A program made the position numbers and the translations under genes. From NCBI GenBank assembly GCA_000143165.1, contig CP002084.1, forward strand, positions 1-64,000: DNA of 64,000 bases. The letters run 5' to 3'. Origin of the DNA: Dehalogenimonas lykanthroporepellens BL-DC-9 (lineage in GTDB: Bacteria > Chloroflexota > Dehalococcoidia > Dehalococcoidales > Dehalococcoidaceae). Below the pieces are notes generated by a model, which worked only from the letters and a program-made list of their open reading frames with translations, made no database searches and was not told the origin of the DNA. Positions 1-8,424 of the stretch are shown here, piece after piece; within the stretch, counting starts at the first letter, position 1; every line of letters starts with the position of its first letter.

Positions 1-181
1 AATAGTGAGTTACAGGGAGATTAAAAGAGATATGCGGCGTCGCCCCGCCTCGACCCCGGCCTTATTGGTGCTTGCCCCTCAATGTTGCGGGCTGGTACTA
101 TGTTTACAGTTTTCACGACGGCGCCGACCGGGCTGAAAACCGACCCTGAGAGTTAGCTAGGCCGGGCATTATTATTGCCTG

Positions 182-1573
182 ATGGACATTGTGTCCCCTG
201 CCATAGTTCTGGAGAAATTGCGCTTGCCTACCGAAGAAACCACAATCAATAATGATGCCGGCCGGATATGGGAAACGGCTCTGGGTGAACTGGAATGTTC
301 GCTCAACCGGTCGAATTTCCGCACCTGGTACACCGGTACCACCGGGCTGAGTTATGCCGGCGGGCGCTTTGTCATCGGGGTTCCCAATACTTTTGTCGCG
401 GAGTACCTTGAACGCAACCAGCGGTCGCTGATAGAGAAAACCCTGATCAAGGTTATGGGCGGGGTCTCTCTGGAACTGGATTTTTCAATCACCGGCTCAG
501 GTTTGAAACCGGCAAAAACCGACCGACAGCCCGTGAAAAATCGTGACGGCCATCGGTGCTTCAATCCCAAGTATAATTTCAACTCATTCATCGTCGGCAA
601 TTCTAACCGTATGGCTCACGCCGCCGCCCTGTCGGCGGCTCATCAGTCGGGCCAGGCCTATAATCCGCTGTTTATCCATGGTTCCAGCGGGCTGGGCAAG
701 ACCCATCTTCTTCAGGCTATCGGCCAGACAGCCGGTGACGAAGGTCGTCGGGTTCGTTATGTATCCGGGGAGCAGTTCACCTCTGAATTCGTCGCCGCCT
801 TGAAGGAGAGAAGGGCGGATGAGTTTCGAGAGTTGTACCGGAATGTCGATGTTCTGCTCATAGATGATATCCAGTTCATTGCCGGCAAAGCGCAAACCGA
901 AGAGAGTTTTTTCCATACCTTCAACGAACTGCACAATAACGGCAAGCAGATAGTATTGTCGGCGGACTCACCACCCAGGGAAATCTCCCAACTGGAAGAC
1001 CGTCTGCGTTCCCGGTTCGAATGGGGCCTGACGACGGAAATATTCCCGCCTGATGAAAAAACCCGCCTGTCCATTTTGAAAACCCGGGCGGAAGAAACGG
1101 GGGCTGAAATCACCCCCGATGTCTTGGATTACCTGGCTTCGGAAGTCATCCGGAATATCCGGGAACTGGAAGGTAACCTTAACCGGGTGCTGGCTTATTC
1201 CAGGTTATTACGCTCGGCTATCACACCGGAAGTGGCGCGCCAGGCCTTGAAAAATATTGCCGGCGACCCGGCGCCCGGGGTGAACGATTCTCCTGAAAAA
1301 CTGCTGGGTACAGTGGCGGAGTGTTTTGAAATGTGCCCGGAAGACTTGCTAGGTCGGCGGCGGGACAAGGAAACCGCAGGAGCGCGGCAGATGGCGATGT
1401 ACGTCCTTAAATCGCGCAACATCTGGTCCATGAATGAAATCGGCCGGGTTATCGGCGGGCGTAGTGCGGCTACGGTCAGCCATGCCTGTGACAAAATTAC
1501 TCGTGAGCTGGACTACAATCCTCTGCTCAAGAGGAAACTGATTGAAATAGAAAGACGCCTGCAGGAGCATTGA
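182..1573 (+). CDS. dnaA: Chromosomal replication initiator protein DnaA
   Basis: AAA+ ATPase that binds DnaA boxes, opens the origin and loads the replicative helicase. Seen in the 463-residue product: an N-terminal domain I (WETALGELE region), Walker A GSSGLGKT at residues 167-174, Walker B LLIDDIQF, and a C-terminal DNA-binding helix-turn-helix ending in the DnaA signature around GGRSAATVSHACDKI. About 25 residues precede the usual domain I start and no strong ribosome site precedes the ATG, so the true start may be a little further in. It is convergent with rpsT. I saw no convincing cluster of TTATNCACA boxes in the 181 bases upstream, so an origin is not claimed. Confidence 0.97.
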   Translation: MDIVSPAIVLEKLRLPTEETTINNDAGRIWETALGELECSLNRSNFRTWYTGTTGLSYAGGRFVIGVPNTFVAEYLERNQRSLIEKTLIKVMGGVSLELDFSITGSGLKPAKTDRQPVKNRDGHRCFNPKYNFNSFIVGNSNRMAHAAALSAAHQSGQAYNPLFIHGSSGLGKTHLLQAIGQTAGDEGRRVRYVSGEQFTSEFVAALKERRADEFRELYRNVDVLLIDDIQFIAGKAQTEESFFHTFNELHNNGKQIVLSADSPPREISQLEDRLRSRFEWGLTTEIFPPDEKTRLSILKTRAEETGAEITPDVLDYLASEVIRNIRELEGNLNRVLAYSRLLRSAITPEVARQALKNIAGDPAPGVNDSPEKLLGTVAECFEMCPEDLLGRRRDKETAGARQMAMYVLKSRNIWSMNEIGRVIGGRSAATVSHACDKITRELDYNPLLKRKLIEIERRLQEH

Positions 1574-1603
1574 TTCCGGTTTCGGCCGTTGTGACTATAT
1601 AAA

Positions 1604-1632
1604 AAGAAGGGATTGAACTTCAATCCCTTCTT
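1604..1632. terminator. Bidirectional terminator between dnaA and rpsT
   Basis: A 13-bp perfect stem (AAGAAGGGATTGA and its complement) with a 3-base loop, A-rich on the left and T-rich on the right. It sits between two converging genes, so it probably ends transcription from both sides. Confidence 0.75.
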
Positions 1633-1650
1633 GCTTACAGCGGGTGTGAT

Positions 1651-1905
1651 TTAGGCGGCGTTCAGTTTTTTCGCCAGACGGCTTTTCTTCCGTGCGGCAG
1701 TATTGGCATGGATGATGCCTTTCTTAGCCGCAATATCCAGGGCGCTCTGGCTGGCAATCAGGGCATTTTCAGTACCCTCTCCACTGGCGATAGCTTTCTC
1801 CGCTTTACGTATGGTCGTCTTCAAGGCGCTACGGGCGGATTTATTGCGCTCAGCGCGCTTGGCCGAAGTTAAAATATCCTTTTTCGCACTTTTGGTATTA
1901 GCCAA
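1651..1905 (-). CDS. rpsT: 30S ribosomal protein S20
   Basis: Primary 16S rRNA-binding protein of the small subunit. The 84-residue product starts [11 protein letters not shown], is very rich in Lys, Arg and Ala, and ends with the family's typical [10 protein letters not shown] tail; length matches the family. Strong ribosome site GGAGGCAT just upstream of the start. It is transcribed alone toward dnaA and shares a hairpin terminator with it. The IS256 copy at 2001 is inserted about 95 bases upstream of its start and may have separated it from distal promoter elements. Confidence 0.97.
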   Translation of the reverse strand: MANTKSAKKDILTSAKRAERNKSARSALKTTIRKAEKAIASGEGTENALIASQSALDIAAKKGIIHANTAARKKSRLAKKLNAA

Positions 1906-2000
1906 AGGGATGCCTCCTGATTTATTAACCTGATAACAGAATGAATATTATACCTCAGTCACGGTTGCGTCTGCAAGACTGTGCAGGCGTCCGGCACAGA

Positions 2001-2029
2001 AGTAGAATCCCCGTACGTGGTGTAAATTC
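2001..2029 (+). repeat. Left terminal inverted repeat of IS256 copy 1
   Basis: Begins AGTAGAATCCC and ends GTGGTGTAAATTC; pairs with 3347-3375, which read on the other strand begins GGTAGTGTCCC and has the same 13-base inner end. The same two sequences bound copy 2. Confidence 0.9.
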
Positions 2030-2108
2030 CTGGAATTGAAAAAGCAGGCCATTGTGTGGTTTCTTGAAAGAAAATAACAACAAAGACTTTCAGGAGGTAA
2101 CCACAACA

Positions 2109-3323
2109 ATGGCCAAAGACAGGATGACACTTTTGGAACTGCTACGCAAGTCAGGGAGTGACGGTGATCTTGATTTTCTGAGAGAAGGGGTGAAGATGCT
2201 GGCCGAAGCGGTCATGGAGCTTGAGGTTAAGCAGAAGACCGGAGCTGAGAAACATGAGCGCAGTAACGGTCGTTTAACCTACCGTAACGGCTACCGGGGG
2301 CGTATCTGGGACACCCGGGCCGGCACGATACCCTTGGCGATTCCCCGGTTGCGGGACGGCAGTTATTTCCCCAGCTTGCTCGAGCCCCGGCGCCGGGCGG
2401 AACAAGCCTTGCTGGCGGTAATCCAGGAAGCCTATGTATTGGGCATCAGCACCCGCAAGGTGGAATCTCTGGTTCAGTCACTGGGGCTTAACGGGGTCAG
2501 TAAGAGCGAGGTATCGCGAATATGCGGGGCTCTGGACGATGAAGTGGAACGATGGCGCCACCGGCCTTTGTTATGGCGTTATCCCTATCTGTGGCTGGAC
2601 GCGACCTACGTCAAGGTCAGGGATTCAGGGCGGGTGGTCAGTCAGGCGGTAATTATCGCCTACGGAGTCCGTGAAACCGGAGAACGCGAGATCATCGGGC
2701 TTGAGGTCGGCCCCAGTGAAGACGGTGTATTCTGGAAAGAGTTTCTGCGGGGGTTGGTCAGCCGTGGTTTGAGCGGGGTGATGCTGGTAATCAGTGATGC
2801 TCATCTGGGACTGAAGGAAGCCATCAGCACGGTACTCACCGGGGTATCGTGGCAACGCTGCCGGGTGCACTTCATGCGCAATGCGCTGGCCAGAGTGCCG
2901 CGGGGCGCCCAGGCTATGGTATCTGCCGCTATCCGGACCATCTTCGCTCAACCTGACCGCGACAGCGCTTACAGCCAGCTCCGCCGGGTAGCCGATAACC
3001 TCAGACTCCGATTCGGTCCTGTGGCCGACCAATTGGAAGAGGCAGAACCGGATATCCTGGCCTATACCGCCTTCCCCCGGGAACACTGGCGGCAACTGTA
3101 CTCTACCAATCCCCTGGAGAGACTGAACAAGGAAATCAAGCGCCGCAGTAATGTGGTCGGCATCTTTCCCAACAGCCAATCGGTAATCAGGCTGATTGGG
3201 GCGGTGTTAATGGAACAGCAGGACGAGTGGGAGGTCGGACGACGCTACTTTTCTTTGGATTCGATGAAGAAAACGCTGGAAGGGGCGCAGGAGGAACCCC
3301 TGATCATGGCTTTACCAGCTTGA
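2109..3323 (+). CDS. IS256-family (mutator-type) transposase
   Basis: DDE transposase that cuts and pastes the surrounding element. Start chosen at the ATG for MAKDRMTLLELL, 11 bases after a perfect AGGAGG; a longer in-frame opening upstream lacks such a site. The 404-residue product has the mutator-family core: first Asp in LWLDATYVKVR, second Asp in VISDAHLGLKEAI, the CRVHFMRNALARVP segment, and the Glu in TNPLERLNKEIKRRS. It differs from copy 2 at two residues only (Gln/His in RRRAEQALL, Tyr/Cys in DSAYSQ), so both copies are probably active or recently so. Confidence 0.96.
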   Translation: MAKDRMTLLELLRKSGSDGDLDFLREGVKMLAEAVMELEVKQKTGAEKHERSNGRLTYRNGYRGRIWDTRAGTIPLAIPRLRDGSYFPSLLEPRRRAEQALLAVIQEAYVLGISTRKVESLVQSLGLNGVSKSEVSRICGALDDEVERWRHRPLLWRYPYLWLDATYVKVRDSGRVVSQAVIIAYGVRETGEREIIGLEVGPSEDGVFWKEFLRGLVSRGLSGVMLVISDAHLGLKEAISTVLTGVSWQRCRVHFMRNALARVPRGAQAMVSAAIRTIFAQPDRDSAYSQLRRVADNLRLRFGPVADQLEEAEPDILAYTAFPREHWRQLYSTNPLERLNKEIKRRSNVVGIFPNSQSVIRLIGAVLMEQQDEWEVGRRYFSLDSMKKTLEGAQEEPLIMALPA

Positions 3324-3346
3324 TTATTCGGGAAACCACCAATGAT

Positions 3347-3375
3347 GAATTTACACCACTTGACGGGACACTACC
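3347..3375 (-). repeat. Right terminal inverted repeat of IS256 copy 1
   Basis: Mirror partner of 2001-2029; ends next to the second copy of the 8-bp target duplication GGCACAGA (3376-3383). Confidence 0.9.
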
Positions 3376-3453
3376 GGCACAGATTGAATGATGCCCAAAA
3401 TATATTGTATTTTATCTTGTCGGCGTGGAGTTATCCTGATAACATAAATACCG

Positions 3454-4251
3454 ATGAAGTTTAAGCAGAAACTACTGAGCGCCGCCAGACAAAACCGTTC
3501 ATGGCTTTGCATCGGGCTGGACCCTGATCCTGAAAAAATACCTCAAGGCTATGATACTCTGGATTTCTGTCGTCGCATAATCGATAAAACTCACGACCTG
3601 GTCTGTGCCTATAAACCCAACGTCGCCTTCTTTGAGACGCTTGGGGGCGATGCCTGGCCGACACTCAAGGGGGTTATCGACTATATCCCAGACGGTATTC
3701 CGGTCATCCTGGATGCCAAAAGAGGTGACATCGGCAATACCGCATCCGCCTATGCCCGTTCGGTTTTCGACATTCTGGGTGCCGATGCCGTAACCGTCAA
3801 TCCCTACATGGGTAGGGATTCAGTCCAGCCATTTCTGGATTATTCCGACCGCGGTGTTTTCGTATTGTGCCGAACCTCCAATCCCGGTTCCTCTGATTTT
3901 CAATTGCTGACATGTGAAGGTAGGCCTCTATACCGTATTGTTGCTGAAAAAGCGTTAGGTTGGAGCCACTCCGGGAATCTGGGGTTGGTGGTCGGTGCCA
4001 CCCAACCTGGGGAGCTGGGCATAATACGTCAGCTTTATCCGGATATTCCGTTGCTTATTCCCGGGATCGGCTCGCAGGGTGGTGATCTTGCCGAAACGGT
4101 CAGAAACGGGGCCGATCCCCGGGGAGAAATGGCGATTATCAATAGTTCCAGGCAGATAATCTACGCTTCATCCGGGAACGATTTTGCCGTGGCCGCCCGT
4201 CAGTCCGCCATTAATATCCGTGATGAAATCGCCAAAATTACCGGTGGTTGA
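3454..4251 (+). CDS. pyrF: Orotidine 5'-phosphate decarboxylase
   Basis: Last step of de novo UMP synthesis: decarboxylates OMP to UMP in the cytoplasm. The 265-residue product has the TIM-barrel active-site strand DAKRGDIGNTA from residue 87, with the Asp and Lys of the proton-donating network, and belongs to the longer type-2 subfamily (about 265-280 residues, with the extended TSNPGSSDFQ loop). It opens a run with overlapping genes (DUF951, folP, folK, lipase). Its promoter region abuts the right end of IS256 copy 1, 78 bases away. pyrD lies at the other end of the window, so pyrimidine genes are scattered. Confidence 0.95.
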   Translation: MKFKQKLLSAARQNRSWLCIGLDPDPEKIPQGYDTLDFCRRIIDKTHDLVCAYKPNVAFFETLGGDAWPTLKGVIDYIPDGIPVILDAKRGDIGNTASAYARSVFDILGADAVTVNPYMGRDSVQPFLDYSDRGVFVLCRTSNPGSSDFQLLTCEGRPLYRIVAEKALGWSHSGNLGLVVGATQPGELGIIRQLYPDIPLLIPGIGSQGGDLAETVRNGADPRGEMAIINSSRQIIYASSGNDFAVAARQSAINIRDEIAKITGG

Positions 4252-4259
4252 GTGATACG

Positions 4260-4505
4260 ATGGGATCGCGAGAGATAATTGAGTTTCGTATCGGTGATAT
4301 ACTGCGCCTGCGTAAACCGCACCCATGCGGCGGGATGGAATGGGTGGTTTATCGTCTTGGGGCCGACATCGGTGTCATGTGTACTACCTGTCAACGAAGA
4401 TTGCTGGTGCCCAGGTCACAACTGGAAAAAAAGCTGAAATCATTCGTCGCTCGGGGAGGGGATTTGGGAGAGGCCGATTCTTCAGAGCGGCATGGTGAGA
4501 TATGA
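4260..4505 (+). CDS. DUF951-family small protein
   Basis: An 81-residue protein of a family with no assigned function. It has the conserved core RIGDILRLRKPHPCGG, then a MCTTCQRR segment; three Cys in this arrangement could bind a metal, which is inference. The start is the ATG for MGSREI, 9 bases after the pyrF stop; an in-frame TTG overlaps the pyrF stop and is possible. Its stop overlaps the folP start, so the two are translationally coupled. In many Firmicutes and Chloroflexi this family sits near translation or replication genes, which does not settle its role here. Confidence 0.85.
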   Translation: MGSREIIEFRIGDILRLRKPHPCGGMEWVVYRLGADIGVMCTTCQRRLLVPRSQLEKKLKSFVARGGDLGEADSSERHGEI

Positions 4506-5359
4506 AATTGACCAGGCATATTTCAGAATTACCTCCCACCACCATCGGCGGAGTTCCTTTTCACTGGGGTTGTAAAACTTATATCATGGGTGTACTCAAC
4601 GTCACGCCCGATTCTTTTTCCGGTGACGGCTTGGCCGACGATATCGACGCCGCCGTTGTCCGGGCCAGGCAATTAGTTGATCAGGGCGCGGATATCATCG
4701 ATGTCGGCGGGGAATCCACTCGCCCGGGCGCTCCCGAAGTCGGGGAAGATGAGGAAATCCATCGGGTGGTGCCGGTCATCGGACGTCTGAAAGCGGAATT
4801 AAATATTCCCGTCAGTGTCGATACTTACAAGCACAGGGTAGCTGAAGAAGCGGCATTGGCCGGAGCCGACATGATCAACGATGTCTGGGGTTTGAAAAGA
4901 GATGTGGGTGTCGCCCGGATAGCGGCTGAATATAACCTTCCACTGATTGTGACTGCTTCTCAACGTGACAGGCGGGTAAAAAACATAATTCCTGCGGTCT
5001 TACGACACCTGCGGTGGGCTATCGTAAAAGCAGAAGGTTTCGGAGTATCTCCTGATAATATTATCGTTGATCCCGGATTCGGATTCGGTAAATCGGTAGA
5101 ACAGAATCTGGAAGTTGTCCGTCAACTTTTCCGTCTGAAGGTACTGGGCAAGCCGATATTGTTGGGGGCGTCACTGAAATCTACAATTGGCAGAGTCCTG
5201 GGGGATGTTCCGCCGTCCCAACGTCTGGAGGGCACACTGGCGGCACATGTCGTTGGTATCGTCGGAGGCGCCGACATCATCCGGGTGCATGACGTCGAAG
5301 CCCATGCCAGAGCGGCTCGGGTGACGGATGCCATCATGAGAGGTTGGGTCGATGACTGA
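4502..5359 (+). CDS. folP: Dihydropteroate synthase
   Basis: Condenses p-aminobenzoate with 6-hydroxymethyl-dihydropterin pyrophosphate in folate synthesis. The 285-residue product shows the family signatures MGVLNVTPDSFS near residue 29, VDQGADIIDVGGESTRPG, PVSVDTYK, the IVDPGFGFGKS loop and the final RVHDV strand. The SLK of GASLKSTIGR replaces the more usual SRK, a small deviation. It overlaps DUF951 upstream by 4 bases and folK downstream by 8 bases, giving a folate synthesis pair in one transcript. Confidence 0.95.
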   Translation: MKLTRHISELPPTTIGGVPFHWGCKTYIMGVLNVTPDSFSGDGLADDIDAAVVRARQLVDQGADIIDVGGESTRPGAPEVGEDEEIHRVVPVIGRLKAELNIPVSVDTYKHRVAEEAALAGADMINDVWGLKRDVGVARIAAEYNLPLIVTASQRDRRVKNIIPAVLRHLRWAIVKAEGFGVSPDNIIVDPGFGFGKSVEQNLEVVRQLFRLKVLGKPILLGASLKSTIGRVLGDVPPSQRLEGTLAAHVVGIVGGADIIRVHDVEAHARAARVTDAIMRGWVDD

Positions 5360-5879
5360 TGCGGATGAGCTGAAACTGACTTCAGCCACTACGGTTTATT
5401 TAAGTCTGGGCTCTAACATGGGCGACAGAGTCTTCAATCTGACCAGGGCTATAGACCTGCTCGGGCGGCCATTGAAGATTACTCGGATGTCCTCGGTTTT
5501 TGAAACTGCCCCGGTTGGGGTGCCGGAACAGGCTGATTTCCTCAATATGGTGATAGAGGCCCAGACCCATATCGCCCCCCCCGATCTGTTGCGGCTTATC
5601 AAGGGTGTGGAACAGGTTATTGGCCGGGGAAAAGCCGGGTCGGATGAACCCCGGGTTATCGACATCGATATCCTCCTCTATGGGGACAGACGGATCGATA
5701 CCCCGGAACTGGTGATTCCTCACCCCCGTATGACCAAAAGGGCCTTCGTATTGGTCCCTTTGTGTGAATTGGCCCCTCGGTTGAAAGAACCAAAGAGCCG
5801 GAGAACAGTTGAAGCATTACTGGCTTCGCTGGGGGCGGTTCAGACAGTCAAATTATTCAGTGGAACACTAACTGTATGA
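5352..5879 (+). CDS. folK: 2-amino-4-hydroxy-6-hydroxymethyldihydropteridine pyrophosphokinase
   Basis: HPPK transfers pyrophosphate from ATP to 6-hydroxymethyl-dihydropterin, making the folP substrate. The 175-residue product has LSLGSNMGDR, the substrate loop ETAPVGVPEQADFLNMV, and the metal-binding DPxxIDxDILLYGD region seen as EPRVIDIDILLYGD, then IPHPRMTKRAFVLVPL. Length is typical. The start overlaps folP and its stop overlaps the next ATG (ATGA), so these genes are translationally coupled. Confidence 0.95.
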   Translation: MTDADELKLTSATTVYLSLGSNMGDRVFNLTRAIDLLGRPLKITRMSSVFETAPVGVPEQADFLNMVIEAQTHIAPPDLLRLIKGVEQVIGRGKAGSDEPRVIDIDILLYGDRRIDTPELVIPHPRMTKRAFVLVPLCELAPRLKEPKSRRTVEALLASLGAVQTVKLFSGTLTV

Positions 5880-6679
5880 AAATAGGCTTGTCTCTGTCTG
5901 GAGGGGCCGCCCGCGGTCTGGCTCACATCGGTGTCATCGAAGTACTCGAGGAACACGGTATTCCGGTCGACGTCATGACCGGCACCAGTATGGGAGCGAT
6001 AATCGGGGCGGCTTATGCCGCTGGTCGAACCGCGGGTGAACTCAGGGCGGAAGCGCTGGAACTGGGTTGGGATAAGATGGCACCACTTATTGACATCAAT
6101 CCGTTTCAGCCCAGCGGGATTTTTGGCATCAGGCGCGTTAAGCGGAAATTGAGAAGCCTCATGGGGGACCCTGATTTCACAGACCTCAAAAAACCCTTCG
6201 CCTGTGTGGCAACCGATATTTTTACCGGGGAAGCCGTGGTTCTATCCACTGGTAAGGTGGTGGACGCGGTTCTGGCCAGCATGGCTTTGCCATTGATTTT
6301 CAAGGTACCGAAAATGGGTCGCCGTTATCTGGTGGATGGCGGGATTACCAATCCGCTTCCGGCTGGAGTTTGTCGGGAAATGGGGGCGGAAAAAGTCATC
6401 GGGGTCAATGTTCTCAAGCACCTGGTCATGCCGGTCGATAAAAGAAGCGGAACCGGGGTTATTGCCCGGCCGCCTAATATTTTTCATGTGCTATCGCAGG
6501 TCATCTACATCGCTTCCGGTCATCTGGCGGAAGCAGGGGCCAAAGAATCAGATGTGGCCATTGAGCCTGATATGAGCGGTATCCATCTGGCTGATTTTCA
6601 CCTTGCGGAAAAAGCTATCGGGTGCGGCAGGCAAGCCACGCACCAGCGTCTGAAAGAACTTGGTCACTTGGTACAATAA
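5876..6679 (+). CDS. Patatin-like phospholipase family protein
   Basis: Serine acyl hydrolase with a Ser-Asp dyad. In the 267-residue product the oxyanion loop is LSGGAARGLAHIG near the N-terminus, the nucleophile elbow is GTSMG with Ser38, and the dyad Asp is in VDGG at Asp154. This is the RssA/YchK-like bacterial group; the substrate is unknown, presumably phospholipid or lysophospholipid. No signal peptide, so cytoplasmic or membrane-associated. The ATG overlaps the folK stop by 4 bases; it closes the run and is followed by a hairpin terminator. Confidence 0.9.
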   Translation: MKIGLSLSGGAARGLAHIGVIEVLEEHGIPVDVMTGTSMGAIIGAAYAAGRTAGELRAEALELGWDKMAPLIDINPFQPSGIFGIRRVKRKLRSLMGDPDFTDLKKPFACVATDIFTGEAVVLSTGKVVDAVLASMALPLIFKVPKMGRRYLVDGGITNPLPAGVCREMGAEKVIGVNVLKHLVMPVDKRSGTGVIARPPNIFHVLSQVIYIASGHLAEAGAKESDVAIEPDMSGIHLADFHLAEKAIGCGRQATHQRLKELGHLVQ

Positions 6680-6693
6680 AACGGTTGATAAAA

Positions 6694-6723
6694 ACAAGAG
6701 AGAGCGTTACTGCACTCTCTTGT
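6694..6723. terminator. Terminator after the pyrF-to-lipase run
   Basis: A 9-bp stem, ACAAGAGAG paired with CTCTCTTGT, with A-rich sequence before it. It lies between two converging genes and could act in both directions. Confidence 0.65.
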
Positions 6724-6741
6724 AAATCCGCTTAAATACCC

Positions 6742-7368
6742 TTATGGATGTTCGATTCGGGCGTTGATTTCCCCGAAAGCAACCAGAGAATGTTCTTCAA
6801 AAAAATTATCGGACGGACCGATCGCCCAGATAAAAGAATTGATACCGTTGACAATCCGAACGTCATACGGGTCAAGTGTATTGAGGTGCCGTTTGAATTC
6901 GATCGTTGTGATACCGTTTACTTCACTTCCGGTAATATCGTAAAGGTCGTTTTGGCCATTATAGGCAGTATCCGGTGGATGACTGCCGGAATAGCCAGGA
7001 TTATAAGAATCGATTGCTATTACGTTTCCGCCGGAATCGACAGCTAACATCCAGAGGTCAGCTCCGGCCTTTTGCAGGCTTAGACTCAAGGCTATGCCTA
7101 TCCAACCGGTTGTTCGGGCTTTGATACCAACCGAAATACTACCGTCGTCGTTGCTTGTAGCCACCGTAATAACGTCATTATAGGTTTCATGATTCTGGTA
7201 TTTGCCTTGTGGGAAGGAAATCGGGCCTGTCGGAAACGACGTAGTGGGTGGCGCCGAAGTAGTGGGGTCAGGGTCTCCATTGTCACCACAGCCGGCTAGC
7301 AATACCGCCGAACCGAGCATTACTGCTAATAACAAAAACAAAGGCTTGCGAAAAGAAGTCAACGTCAT
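6742..7368 (-). CDS. DOMON-domain lipoprotein
   Basis: A 208-residue exported lipoprotein: hydrophobic signal, lipobox LLAGC, then a Thr/Ser/Pro linker (residues 33-50). The mature part matches the DOMON beta-sandwich pattern: an early GKYQNHETYNDVITVAT strand, TTGWIGIALSL, AGADLWMLAVD, and the late INSFIWAIGPSD. DOMON domains bind haem or sugars; no Met/His haem pair can be assigned with confidence here, so the ligand is unknown. Transcribed alone toward the lipase gene. Family call comes from pattern recognition only. Confidence 0.75.
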   Translation of the reverse strand: MTLTSFRKPLFLLLAVMLGSAVLLAGCGDNGDPDPTTSAPPTTSFPTGPISFPQGKYQNHETYNDVITVATSNDDGSISVGIKARTTGWIGIALSLSLQKAGADLWMLAVDSGGNVIAIDSYNPGYSGSHPPDTAYNGQNDLYDITGSEVNGITTIEFKRHLNTLDPYDVRIVNGINSFIWAIGPSDNFFEEHSLVAFGEINARIEHP

Positions 7369-7647
7369 GATTAATCCCCTGGATGAAATAAGGGATATTT
7401 TAACACATTTAGTATGTTTTACAAGTTAAGTAAAATAACCATCAGTAATGGATATAGGTAAGAAATAATAACCAACGCATGATAAGTTAAAAATATTTGC
7501 AAATTGGCCTCATTTTGCAAAGCTTTTCGGAAAATAATTTGAGTAAAGCTCAATCAGCTGGAGGGGAAACTGAATATATTGAAATTATGAACGTTGAACG
7601 TTTGCCCAATGGATGGCATAATAGGTTGAGCAAAAGGATAGTGTGTG

Positions 7648-8424
7648 ATGAAGATACTTTGTATTGGCGATATCATTGGTAAGCCCGGTCGTCGGGCTGT
7701 TAAGGAGATATTGCCGGCATTGAAGCTCGGTCTGAGTGTTGACCTGGTCATTGCCAACGGAGAGAATGCCGCCGGAGGCATCGGTTTGACCCCGGATGTG
7801 GCTGATGAATTATTCACCTATGGTATTGATGCAATTACTACCGGCAATCATATCTGGTCCCAATCTGAGATCATTCCCGTACTGGAAAGTGAATTACCGG
7901 TTGTACGTCCTTTAAACTATCCGGTGGGAGTTCCGGGAAAGGCCATAACTGTCGTAAAAAATGTCGCCGTAGTCAGTCTGATGGGCAGAACCTTCCTCAA
8001 CAGTCTCCTGGATTGTCCTTTCCGGGCAATGGATAGATTGCTGGCGGAGTTAGCGGGCCGGTTTTCGCATATTATCGTTGATTTTCATGCTGAGGCGACC
8101 TCGGAGAAGCAAGCGATGAGTTGGTACCTGGACGGCAGGGTAACTGCGGTTGTTGGCACCCACACGCACGTCGGTACCATAGATAATCGAGTGTTGCCCA
8201 CGGGAACGGCCACGGTTGCTGATATCGGTATGGTCGGCCCCAAAGATTCGGTCATCGGTGATTCCAGGGATGACGTACTGAAACGTTTCCTGACCGGACT
8301 CCCGAACCGACTGAGTGTCGGGAAGGGCCGGGCAGTTTTTAATTCAGTTCTTATTACAACTGATGAACAGGGGAAGGCCTTAACAATCGACAGAATTGAC
8401 CGGGAAACGACAGAATCAATATGA
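7648..8424 (+). CDS. YmdB-family metallophosphoesterase
   Basis: A 258-residue calcineurin-like dinuclear-metal phosphoesterase of the TIGR00282/YmdB group, whose characterised members hydrolyse 2',3'-cyclic nucleotides. Metal ligands are visible in order: CIGDIIGKPGR, NGENAAGG, TTGNHIW, DFHAEATSEKQAM and GTHTHVGT. The start is the ATG for MKILCIGD; a GTG directly before it is possible. The stop overlaps the next gene by 4 bases. In many bacteria this gene neighbours rny, which is not present here. About 280 bases upstream hold no recognisable gene, only AT-rich sequence suited to a promoter. Confidence 0.92.
   Translation: MKILCIGDIIGKPGRRAVKEILPALKLGLSVDLVIANGENAAGGIGLTPDVADELFTYGIDAITTGNHIWSQSEIIPVLESELPVVRPLNYPVGVPGKAITVVKNVAVVSLMGRTFLNSLLDCPFRAMDRLLAELAGRFSHIIVDFHAEATSEKQAMSWYLDGRVTAVVGTHTHVGTIDNRVLPTGTATVADIGMVGPKDSVIGDSRDDVLKRFLTGLPNRLSVGKGRAVFNSVLITTDEQGKALTIDRIDRETTESI

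Larger units (their letters stand above)
2001..3375 (+). mobile_element. IS256-family insertion sequence, copy 1 (intact, 1375 bp)
   Basis: Ends were fixed by comparison with the copy at 17559-18933: both are exactly 1375 bp. Terminal inverted repeats lie at 2001-2029 and 3347-3375 and match at 22 of 29 positions, with an identical inner 13 bases GTGGTGTAAATTC. An 8-bp target duplication GGCACAGA is present at 1993-2000 and 3376-3383. It carries one transposase gene. Insertion is intergenic, between rpsT and pyrF, so no gene is broken. Confidence 0.95.

Noticed and set aside
1-181. Replication origin upstream of dnaA
   Set aside because: No convincing cluster of DnaA boxes or AT-rich unwinding repeats was seen in the 181 available bases.
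7497-7682. Short opening upstream of the YmdB-like gene
   Set aside because: It overlaps the true start in another frame, has no ribosome site and no recognisable product.
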